A program made the position numbers and the translations under genes. Below are positions 17,759-25,382 of a stretch of DNA of 64,000 nt, piece after piece. Within the stretch, counting starts at the first letter, position 1. The number at the start of each line of letters is the position of its first letter. The stretch comes from SIRX01 sp965213905 (GTDB taxonomy: Bacteria; Actinomycetota; Rubrobacteria; Rubrobacterales; Rubrobacteraceae): the NCBI GenBank assembly GCA_965213905.1, contig OZ243922.1, forward strand, positions 1,984,001 to 2,048,000. Direction: 5' to 3'. A model generated the notes under the pieces. The model was not told the origin of the DNA. It saw only the letters and a list, made by a program, of their open reading frames with translations, and did no database searches.

Positions 17759-18976
17759 CTACCTGGTCCAAAACGCTGACTCCGAATCGCCGATGTTGTA
17801 CGCCCAGTTGTCACCGTCGGCCGTCGTCTTGTGCAAGCCGGGGTCTGAGAATTTTGTCATGAGCGTGTGGTGGCGTATTTTGCGATAGAAAAACCCTTGT
17901 TTCTGTACATCGCCCGGCAGGGGCGCGGCGGGGGAGTCGAGGTAGCGGTAACGGATCACGAACGCCCCCTCCCGCCGGAAAAAGCGAATCGCCTCCCGCA
18001 GCAAGGGCCGCGCCACCTCCCGGTGTCCCGGACGGGTCATCAGGTCGAGCACGCTGCCGTCCTGGCCTATGGTCGTCTTGAGCACGGCGTAGCCGAGGAG
18101 CCTTCCACCTTCCCGGACGCCGAGGATCGTAACCGGATGCGGGGGAGAACCGGGGCCGTAGCGCCACCGCAAGAAAGCCGAGTCTTTCTCCGGCACGCAG
18201 GGCACGGCGCCGGCGACGGCCTCGAAAAGCTCGTCGAAAGACTCGTCGAACTCCGGGATAATCTCCACCTTCGGTCCTCTCCCGAAAGCCCTCCCGAGCG
18301 CCTCGTCAACCACCCGGAGGCCGCCGTTGAGCAACCTCTTTGCGGGGCCGGGGAGAGGCAGGCGCGGGCGCACGGGTGACGGCGCCTCTCCTTCTATGAG
18401 TTCCGGCGTGTCTTCGCGAACTTCCTCCCTGGTCCGCGGGTCGGGGTAGCCCTGGGACGGGATCGCCGGTTCCCGAACGTTCAGGAGCCGCCTCAAACGT
18501 GCGGGCATTGGGGGGGCCGGGAGCCTGGAGACGTTCAACAGCTTTATCGCGTAGTTCAGCGTGCCGGCTTCCTCGGTGCCGAAGCGGTTCTGGATCTCCA
18601 TGACCGCCGGTACCATGTCGCAACTTACACAGTTGTCGCAGGTACGGAAAAACGTCCTCATAAGGGAGAAAGCCTGGAACCCATACTGGGGAAGCACCAT
18701 ATAATGCCCGGGGGTGTGGGCTACCACCCGCCGGCCGTGGACCCGGTAGCACTGGGGGGTCGCCATTAAAAACCCCACCACTTCGTCTTCGTCGGTGACC
18801 GCCGCCCAGCGGTGTAACTGGTCCGCGAGCGGGTGCTGTTCGAGCCAGCGATAGCTGGACTTGTAGAACTCGGAGTCTCGTGCCTCGGGTATCAAGGGGT
18901 AGACGAGGGTAAGCAGCCGTGAGAGCTGGTCTTCCAGCGAGTCGTCGAGCGGGCGTATCGTTACTTTTCTCTTCAA
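17759..18976 (-). CDS. Two-domain GNAT-like acyltransferase, paralogue 1
   Basis: 405 residues. The N-terminal 120 residues carry a GNAT-like pattern with AAVTDEDEVVGFLMATP and PQYGFQAFSLMRTFF; the C-terminal 150 residues carry a second one, with GYAVLKTTIGQDGSVLDLM and PLLREAIRFFRREGAFVI. The middle is Pro/Arg-rich and variable. It lies 110 bases upstream of the carrier-protein gene on the same strand, so it may belong to the same transcription unit. Transfer of the carrier-bound group would be a reasonable job, but no substrate can be shown. A close paralogue of the same length is at 20891-22108. Confidence 0.7.
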   Translation of the reverse strand: MKRKVTIRPLDDSLEDQLSRLLTLVYPLIPEARDSEFYKSSYRWLEQHPLADQLHRWAAVTDEDEVVGFLMATPQCYRVHGRRVVAHTPGHYMVLPQYGFQAFSLMRTFFRTCDNCVSCDMVPAVMEIQNRFGTEEAGTLNYAIKLLNVSRLPAPPMPARLRRLLNVREPAIPSQGYPDPRTREEVREDTPELIEGEAPSPVRPRLPLPGPAKRLLNGGLRVVDEALGRAFGRGPKVEIIPEFDESFDELFEAVAGAVPCVPEKDSAFLRWRYGPGSPPHPVTILGVREGGRLLGYAVLKTTIGQDGSVLDLMTRPGHREVARPLLREAIRFFRREGAFVIRYRYLDSPAAPLPGDVQKQGFFYRKIRHHTLMTKFSDPGLHKTTADGDNWAYNIGDSESAFWTR

Positions 18977-19385
18977 TCTTACGTCTCCCTAACTTTGTAG
19001 AGTCTGCACCCTACAGTTCTTCTCTACGGGTCCGGGCGCAAGGGCGCAGTTTAAATTAGCTACCGGAAGAATCCAAACCCGGGCGAGAGGCCAACATCGG
19101 CAAAGTTCCTATCGGCGAAATTCCTGTCAAGCCTGCACCCCAACTAGCCCGAAAGTCTTGCCCGTTGCGCCAAAACGTGGCTAAAGAGCGGCGCAAAGGT
19201 GTAGAATCGCCGGGACATTTTTGTTTTCATGGTAAAGGTCTGAGAAGAGATGCCAGAGATCGGGTTTCATCCGCCGGAGGCGCCCGTAAGAATTTGGAGG
19301 GTTATTTGAAATCCTGCCGGTGGAGACAAACCTTTTGTCGGCTGTGTAAAACGAGTGCCGGTGTAGAGGAGGTGGCCTGAAAACC
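18977..19385. promoter_or_regulatory. Divergent intergenic region with short repeats
   Basis: Region between the GNAT gene and the serine hydrolase. It contains a two-copy 15-base tandem repeat at 19096-19125 (ATCGGCAAAGTTCCT and ATCGGCGAAATTCCT) and an inverted repeat TTGCGCC (19164-19170) with GGCGCAA (19190-19196). GGCGCA also occurs twice near 19035-19048. A -10-like TAGAAT lies at 19202-19207. These may be operator and promoter elements; no RNA family is recognised. Confidence 0.3.
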
Positions 19386-20858
19386 GTGCCTTCCCGGAAG
19401 TTTAGTGATCCCAACCGTCATAGGATCCGGCGCCGGCGACGCCGGAGGCGCCGGATCGGGGCCCTCATGACGCTGCTCATCCTCGGGGTAGGCGCGCTCT
19501 ACGTCTTGGACTCTATTTTTTCGGCGGAAGGGTCGCCTCCGGCGGCATCGGCGGGGAAGACCCCCAGGGTCCAGGAGATAAACGCCGCGCTTCCGGCGGC
19601 GGCCCCGGAGAGCCTGACGCTCCGGGAGCGTATGCCGGAGAAGCTGAGGTCTTCACCCGCCGCGGTGGCTTACGCCGCCATCGCCGAAGAGTTGCCCGGC
19701 GTAACCCCGGAGGACATCGAAAAGGTCTACCGGAGCAAGAAGGACCCCTCCTGGGCTTCGGTGTACGTCGGGGTGCAGGACGAAGAAGACCCTTACATCC
19801 TCTTTTTGCAAGAAAAAAGGGAGAGTTGGGAGGTCGAGAGCACCATTCTGGCCGACGAGCCCGACCATCCCCAGAACGAGGAGGCGGTTTTGGGCGGCGT
19901 GCCCAAAGACCTGGTGGAGCCGGTTTACATACCGGATAGGGCTCCCGTGCTGGGCCTCTCCGAAGAGCCGGTGGAGATGGCGGAGATGCCGGCGGCCAAC
20001 CCGCCGGAGTTCTCGGAGCCGGACCTCTCGTTCTCCGGGGTTCCCGCGGACCGGCGCGAAAAAGTAAAAGGGGAGCTCCAAGAGGCCCAAAAAGCGGTAG
20101 AAGGCTTTGAGGGGGTGGCGGGATACTACGTTCACGACCTCGAAGGAGACTGGGGCTACGGGACACGGCCGGACCAGGTCTTCTACAGCGCCTCGATCAT
20201 CAAGGTGCCGATAATGGCCGCCGTCTACCGGAAGGTGGAGCAGGGCGAGCTATCCCTCTCCGACTCCTACAAAACCGTGCCGGAAGACTGGGCCGCCGGG
20301 GCCGGGTGGATGCAGTGGGACGACCCCGGGCAGTCTTACGTCCTGGGCGACCTGTTGTGGATGATGATGACCCAGTCGGACAACGTGGCGACCAACGCGC
20401 TCGTCCGCCTGGTAGGCGGCCCCGGGTACGTCAACGAGGTCGCCCGCTCGATGGGCGCCACCGACACGGTACTGGCCCAGAAGGTGACCAGCGAACGGGG
20501 CGTGGTGCCGAGCCTGGACAACCGCACGACCCCCCGGGACATGGTGGCTATGCTGGAGAGCATATCGGACGACGAGGCCGCCGGCGCCGAGAGCTGCGAG
20601 GCGATGGTTTCCCTGATGAGCCAGAACACGCTCGACTCTTTTCTGTGGACCGGCTTGCCCGAGGACGCCGAGCTAGCGCACAAAGGAGGCTGGCTCTACC
20701 GGGTTCACAACGAGGTGGGCATCGTCTTCCACGACGACCGGCCCTACGCGGTGGCGATCCTCTCCGAGCACGCCCCGAAAGACTTCAAAGGCGAGGCCCG
20801 CCCGCAACTGGAGAAGATCTCAGCCTCCATCTGGGACGCCCAGGGCGTACAACAATAA
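19386..20858 (+). CDS. Membrane-anchored serine hydrolase, class A beta-lactamase fold
   Basis: 490 residues. The N-terminus has an Arg-rich cytoplasmic start (ten arginines in a row region) and one membrane segment (IGALMTLLILGVGALYVL), then a Pro/Glu-rich spacer of about 180 residues. The catalytic half follows: nucleophile serine in SASIIK (SxxK), SDN in MTQSDNVATNAL, and HKGG in place of the usual Lys-Thr-Gly. This is the beta-lactamase/D,D-peptidase fold facing outside the cell. The start GTG is preceded by GGAGG at a long 13-base spacing. Whether it degrades antibiotics or edits peptidoglycan cannot be told; the long spacer suggests a resident wall enzyme. Confidence 0.82.
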   Translation: MPSRKFSDPNRHRIRRRRRRRRRIGALMTLLILGVGALYVLDSIFSAEGSPPAASAGKTPRVQEINAALPAAAPESLTLRERMPEKLRSSPAAVAYAAIAEELPGVTPEDIEKVYRSKKDPSWASVYVGVQDEEDPYILFLQEKRESWEVESTILADEPDHPQNEEAVLGGVPKDLVEPVYIPDRAPVLGLSEEPVEMAEMPAANPPEFSEPDLSFSGVPADRREKVKGELQEAQKAVEGFEGVAGYYVHDLEGDWGYGTRPDQVFYSASIIKVPIMAAVYRKVEQGELSLSDSYKTVPEDWAAGAGWMQWDDPGQSYVLGDLLWMMMTQSDNVATNALVRLVGGPGYVNEVARSMGATDTVLAQKVTSERGVVPSLDNRTTPRDMVAMLESISDDEAAGAESCEAMVSLMSQNTLDSFLWTGLPEDAELAHKGGWLYRVHNEVGIVFHDDRPYAVAILSEHAPKDFKGEARPQLEKISASIWDAQGVQQ

Positions 20859-20890
20859 TCGTAGCCGCACCGCCGTCCGGGCAACGGGTT

Positions 20891-22108
20891 TTATCTTAGC
20901 GTGAAGGTTGCCTCGCCATCGCCGGAGGTGTACGACCAGTTGTCCAGTTCTGAAGCGACCCCGTGCAGTTCGGGGTCTGCGAGCTTGGTCAGCAGTTTTC
21001 TCGACCGGCCCCTACGGTGGAAAAAACCGAGCCGGAGCAGATCCCCGGCGTCCGGCGAGGTCGGCGACTCGACAAAGCGATAGCGGATTATATGCACCCC
21101 CTCCCGGCGGAAGTGGTTCACGCTCTCCCGCAGGAGCGCCCGGGCCGCCTTCCGATGGCCCGGCAATACCGTGAGGTCGAGGATGAAGCCGTCCTGTCCG
21201 GCCGCCGAGGCCACCTTGAGTACGGCGTAACCCAAAAGCCCCTGCCCACCCCGGACACCGAGCACCGTTACCGGCTCCCACGGGGAGCCGGGGCCGTAAC
21301 GCCAGCCCAAAAACCCCGAGTCCCGCTCCGCCGTGCAGGGGACTACGGTGGCGACCTTCTCGAAGAGCCCGTCGAAAGAGTCGTCGAACCCTTCGAGCTC
21401 TTCTACCTCCACGCCCCGCGCGAAACGCCCGGCAAGCGCCCCATCCAACGATTCGAGCGCGTAGTTTAGTGCGGCCTTCACCGGCTCTGGAAACGGCAGA
21501 CGCGGGCGCTGCGGGGGTTCCTCGGCGGGGGGTTCCTCGACGGGGCCGGCCTGGCCTCGTGAATAGCCGCGGCCGGAGGCAGGACCGGAGGCAGAAAGCG
21601 CGGGCAGGCCGAGCAGGCGTCGCAGCCGGGCGGGCGCCGCGGGCATCGGCAGGCGGGAGACGTTGAGGAGCTTCGCCGCGTAGTTCATCTCGCCGGCCAC
21701 CTCGGCGCCCAGGCGGGTCTCCACTTCGATCACCGCCGGCACCATGTCGGTGGCGATAGTGTTCTCGACGGCGCGGAAGTAGGCGCGCATCAGGGAGAGC
21801 GCCTGGAATCCGTAGCCCGGAAGAACCATGTACTCCCCGGGTGTGTGGGCGACTATCCTCCGTCCGTTTATCCGGTAATACTGCGGAAATCCCGAAAGAT
21901 GGCCGACCACCTCCCCCTCGTCGGTGACGGCGACCCAGCGGTACAACTGGTCCCCCAGTGGGTGCTCGTCGCGGTACCAGCGGTAGAAGTCGTCGTAGAA
22001 GTCGGTGTCGTAAACCTCGGGGAAGCTGAGGCGGTGTACGGCTATGCGCAGCTCCGAGACGCCGTCCTGCGGCTCCTCCCCGCCCATTCGCCGGACTTTT
22101 GCTGCCAC
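20891..22108 (-). CDS. Two-domain GNAT-like acyltransferase, paralogue 2
   Basis: 405 residues, the same length and layout as the protein at 17759-18976 and clearly similar along its whole length: shared stretches include LLNVSRLP, HTPGEYMVLPGYGFQA and DSGFLGWRYGPGSP. The middle linker differs and is Pro/Gly-rich. The two copies flank the serine hydrolase on the opposite strand, which suggests an ancient duplication in place. Function is unknown; an acyl or aminoacyl transfer linked to the carrier-protein operon is the contextual guess. Confidence 0.68.
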   Translation of the reverse strand: MAAKVRRMGGEEPQDGVSELRIAVHRLSFPEVYDTDFYDDFYRWYRDEHPLGDQLYRWVAVTDEGEVVGHLSGFPQYYRINGRRIVAHTPGEYMVLPGYGFQALSLMRAYFRAVENTIATDMVPAVIEVETRLGAEVAGEMNYAAKLLNVSRLPMPAAPARLRRLLGLPALSASGPASGRGYSRGQAGPVEEPPAEEPPQRPRLPFPEPVKAALNYALESLDGALAGRFARGVEVEELEGFDDSFDGLFEKVATVVPCTAERDSGFLGWRYGPGSPWEPVTVLGVRGGQGLLGYAVLKVASAAGQDGFILDLTVLPGHRKAARALLRESVNHFRREGVHIIRYRFVESPTSPDAGDLLRLGFFHRRGRSRKLLTKLADPELHGVASELDNWSYTSGDGEATFTLR

Positions 22109-22409
22109 GCCCTGAACCTCCTGGTGTCCTGATCTACGACCTCAAGTGGGGAAGTCTACCGGAGAGACCCCTACGAGGCCAAGAGGCTCCCCCGATCCTC
22201 TACAAAAGTGAGTGTACAGGTCCGCCTATCCGGTGGTAAGCCCAAACTACCTTGGGTCGTTGCTGCGGGCGTTTATTGGGTTGGAGGCGGTCAGGAGATA
22301 TCCGGCCGAGCCGCTATACTTACCAGACGCAACGGCGTAAAAAAACGTAAATCCTGACTACAATTTGCGGTAACGTGGATGGCTGAGGGCGTGAAGATGA
22401 CAAGTAATC
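22109..22409. other. 301-base divergent intergenic region
   Basis: Separates the second GNAT gene (minus) from the ATP-grasp gene (plus). An AT-rich stretch at 22338-22362 may hold promoter elements. The stretch around 22215-22260 has GC-rich segments that could fold, but I recognise no RNA family and see no open frame. Confidence 0.3.
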
Positions 22410-23612
22410 GTGAAGACGCATAACAAAAACAAGAAAGTGCCTGGTTCGGCCACAGACGACATCTCCGTCCTCATAATCGACGGGGAGCGGTGGCTCTCGC
22501 AACTGGTCGCGTGTTGTTTGTGCCAGATGCCGAACGTGCGCGTCCACGTGATGTCGGAGGCCTCGCGGGCGGTCCTGCGTTTCTCCCGTTACCGGCGCAG
22601 TTTTCACGTTATCCGCTCGCGCCACGACGACGCCCGGCGCCTGGAAATTATCGATGAGATGGTGGGGAGGACCGGGGCCGACATCATCCTACCGGTGGCC
22701 GAAGAGTCGATCCGGTTCGCCACCACCCACGCGCCCGAACTGGGCCGCATCGCCGCGCTGGCACCCGTTCCCGCCCTCGAAGCGTTCACCGCGACGGTTG
22801 ATAAGGGCTCGCTCGCCGGGTTCGCCCGGCAATACGACTTGCCGATCCCCCAGACCATTCGTTATTCCGGCGAGCCGCACTTCGAGGCTAGTTTGAGAGC
22901 GCTCGATTTTCCGGTGCTGGCCAAGCCGACGTTGAGCGAGGGTGGCCGGGGCATTCGTCTCTTCAGCCGGCCGGAAGATGTGTTGCGGTATTTCCGGGCA
23001 ATGCCGGAGGACGAGGCTCGGCAGCACGTGGTTCAGAAGTTTCTACCCGGCCGAAACGTGGGCTGTAGCGTTCTCTGTAGGGATGGCCGCATACTCGCGC
23101 ACACCATCCAGTGGCACATCGTGCCGGGTAAAAGTGTTTTCGAGCCCGCCGAAGGCCTCGAGTTCATGGACGATGATAGGGTTTTAGATCTCGCCCGGCG
23201 GTGGGCTGAAAAGAGCGGTTGGAGTGGGGTCGCGCACATAGACATGCGGCAGTCGGACGACGACGGACGGCTAAATATTCTCGAAGTAAACGGCCGCTAC
23301 TGGACGAGCTTGCTCGGTTCGTTGATGATGGGGACTAATTTCCCGTACCTGTCTTGTCTGGCGGCGCTTGACATCCCGTTTTCGCCCCCGGATTACCGTC
23401 ATGGCCGTTACTACGGGCTCGGCACCGCGCTGCGTCAGCGCCTGAGAAGGTCCCGGCCGGGTGGCGAGCCCCCTCACCTGTTCGACGAAACCGCCTTACG
23501 CTACAGGCTAGCCGACCCCCTCGCCGACCTCGTCCACGTCACCAGGCAATCGCGTCTTTGGAAACTACTGCGGGGCGGTTCGAACGGGTCCCCCGGAAAC
23601 ACTCCGGGCTAG
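22410..23612 (+). CDS. ATP-grasp family carboxylate-amine ligase
   Basis: 400 residues. ATP-grasp features are visible: a Rossmann-like N-terminal domain, the nucleotide-binding lysine in FPVLAKPTLSEGGRG, the acidic metal-binding strand with DDGRLNILEVNGRYW, and the Glu-x-Asn signature. The family joins a carboxyl group to an amine or thiol with ATP. It resembles PylC/carbamoyl-phosphate-synthase-like ligases found in surface-polysaccharide loci. The GTG start lacks a good ribosome-binding site, and a GTG at 22437 is an alternative. Its stop overlaps the stop of the convergent murJ gene in a shared CTAG. It could load or modify the product of the nearby carrier-protein operon, which is inference. 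Confidence 0.8.
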   Translation: MKTHNKNKKVPGSATDDISVLIIDGERWLSQLVACCLCQMPNVRVHVMSEASRAVLRFSRYRRSFHVIRSRHDDARRLEIIDEMVGRTGADIILPVAEESIRFATTHAPELGRIAALAPVPALEAFTATVDKGSLAGFARQYDLPIPQTIRYSGEPHFEASLRALDFPVLAKPTLSEGGRGIRLFSRPEDVLRYFRAMPEDEARQHVVQKFLPGRNVGCSVLCRDGRILAHTIQWHIVPGKSVFEPAEGLEFMDDDRVLDLARRWAEKSGWSGVAHIDMRQSDDDGRLNILEVNGRYWTSLLGSLMMGTNFPYLSCLAALDIPFSPPDYRHGRYYGLGTALRQRLRRSRPGGEPPHLFDETALRYRLADPLADLVHVTRQSRLWKLLRGGSNGSPGNTPG

Positions 23613-25207
23613 TTCTCTTCTACACCGTCTCCGGTGGAGGCCCGGCGGCGGCGCAAAAGGGCGGCGGCGAACCTGAGCTCCTCGACCCGGAGCAAAAACG
23701 CCGCGCCGACGTAGGTGGCGAGCGAGGCCCCGCCGACGACCACGACGATGACGGCCTGCTCGAAGAACCCGGAGCCGGTACCGAAAAGCGCCACCCCGGC
23801 CCGGGCGACGGCGTACATGGCGCCGCCGGCAAACAAAATCTTTGCCAGAGAACGCAGCAATACACGTCCGCCGATACGTTTTATCTGGTATCTCGTGGCC
23901 GCGAGGCCCGCGACGGCGATGACGGCGTTGGCGCCGGAAAGGGCGAGCGCCACGCCGGTCACGCTCTCCGTGAGTTGTATAAGACCGTAGGCCAGGGCTA
24001 CGTAGACCAGAAGCAGCGCGACGTTCAGAAAGGCGGGGATCATGGTGTTCTGCCGCGAGTAGAAGGCCCGAATCAGGAAGAAGTACGTCCCGTAGCCCAA
24101 AAGACCAACGGCGTAGGCGACGAGGATGGTGGCCACGTTGGCGGTGTCCGCGGGGCCGAAGTCTCCACGCTCGTAGAGCAAGGCGACGACCGGCTCCGCG
24201 AGGACCACGAGGCCGACGGTGGACGGGATGGTAACCAGGGCCACCAGCCGCAGCCCGAAGGAGAACGTCTCGCGGTAACCATCCGCATCACCGCGGGAGT
24301 GTTTCTCGGAAAGCTCGGGCATGAGGGCGGTGGCCACAGCGACGACGAAGATGCCGAAGGGCAGGGAGAAGACCGCGAAGGCATAGAGGATGTCGGGTAT
24401 GGCGGCGAACTGGCTCGCGAAAAGGTTGGCGAAAAACTGGACGCCGACCGAAGCCGCCACCAGGACGAGCATCGGGGCCGCCAGGCGGGCCGCGTCGGAC
24501 AGGGCGGGGTGACTAAAGCGCGGCCGGAAGCGGTAGCCAAGTCGCCACATACTCGGCACCAGCGCCAGGGCCATAGCCGCTATCCCAATGTTTACGCCGA
24601 TACCAAGGACGTAGATCGCGAGGATCGGATCGCGGTCGTCCAGCGCGTCGTAAGCGAAAAAGGAGGCCACGATGATCAGGTTATTCAACACCGGGACGAA
24701 GGTCGGCAGGAAGAAACGCCGGTGGGACTGCAAAATGCCCGTGGCGAGGGTGCTTATGACGTAGAAGACCATCTGCAGAACAAAGATACGGAAGAGCAGC
24801 ACCGCCAGGTCGGCCGCCTCCTGCACCTGCGCGGGGGAGAGGTCTGGGGCGTCCCCGAAATCCGTCGCCAGTTGCACTAGTGGCCTGGCGGATACAAAGC
24901 CGATCAGGGCCGCAACCCCCATCAACGGTATGAGCAGGGTGAACAAAGTGTCGGTGAGGCGCCGGGCGTCTTCTTCGCCGTTGTTTGTCCTGCGGTCCAC
25001 CAGCAGGGGGATGATGATGGAGTAGAAGATCCCGCCCAGGAAGAGCTCGTAGATCAGCCTCGGAATTAGCGCCGCGACCGTGTAGGCGTTTGCGACGACC
25101 CCGGTCGCGAGAATCGCCGCCTGGACGGCGACCCGCAGGAAACCGGTGACCCGCGAGAGCACGGTAGCCGCCGAGATAGAGAGCATGGAGCGAAAGAGAA
25201 CCGACAT
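23609..25207 (-). CDS. murJ: MurJ-like lipid II flippase
   Basis: 532 residues with about 14 hydrophobic segments, the MVF/MurJ (MOP superfamily) layout. The N-terminal SAATVLSRVTGFLR is the hallmark of MurJ. It would flip lipid-linked peptidoglycan precursors, or a related polyprenyl-linked molecule, across the membrane. The ATG at 25207 is chosen because homologous proteins start there; an in-frame extension to 25315 lacks support. It is divergent from the PASTA kinase gene, a common arrangement because PASTA kinases control cell-wall synthesis. Confidence 0.88.
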   Translation of the reverse strand: MSVLFRSMLSISAATVLSRVTGFLRVAVQAAILATGVVANAYTVAALIPRLIYELFLGGIFYSIIIPLLVDRRTNNGEEDARRLTDTLFTLLIPLMGVAALIGFVSARPLVQLATDFGDAPDLSPAQVQEAADLAVLLFRIFVLQMVFYVISTLATGILQSHRRFFLPTFVPVLNNLIIVASFFAYDALDDRDPILAIYVLGIGVNIGIAAMALALVPSMWRLGYRFRPRFSHPALSDAARLAAPMLVLVAASVGVQFFANLFASQFAAIPDILYAFAVFSLPFGIFVVAVATALMPELSEKHSRGDADGYRETFSFGLRLVALVTIPSTVGLVVLAEPVVALLYERGDFGPADTANVATILVAYAVGLLGYGTYFFLIRAFYSRQNTMIPAFLNVALLLVYVALAYGLIQLTESVTGVALALSGANAVIAVAGLAATRYQIKRIGGRVLLRSLAKILFAGGAMYAVARAGVALFGTGSGFFEQAVIVVVVGGASLATYVGAAFLLRVEELRFAAALLRRRRASTGDGVEEN

Positions 25208-25382
25208 GAGAAAAGATGGTACTAGAGGGGGTAGAAAAAGTCTCCGAACAGCGAAGCAAACAATGCGACGGAGCGGTGTCGCCGCTATATGTTGGGACAA
25301 AAGTCCTAATAACACTTTAGCAGCACCTCAGTAGCACTTTATTTAGGTTTCCAGGGGATATGGAAGGGTATAACATAAGCCT

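Noticed and set aside
19200..19385. Possible c-di-AMP (ydaO) riboswitch before the serine hydrolase
   Set aside because: Such switches often precede wall enzymes, but I could not find the conserved core or pseudo-symmetric stems.
23558..24880. Long open frame opposite murJ and similar long frames opposite the IleRS and MurJ genes
   Set aside because: Antisense shadows of high-GC genes; sequences are His/Gly/Arg-rich without domains, and the opposite strand is clearly coding.
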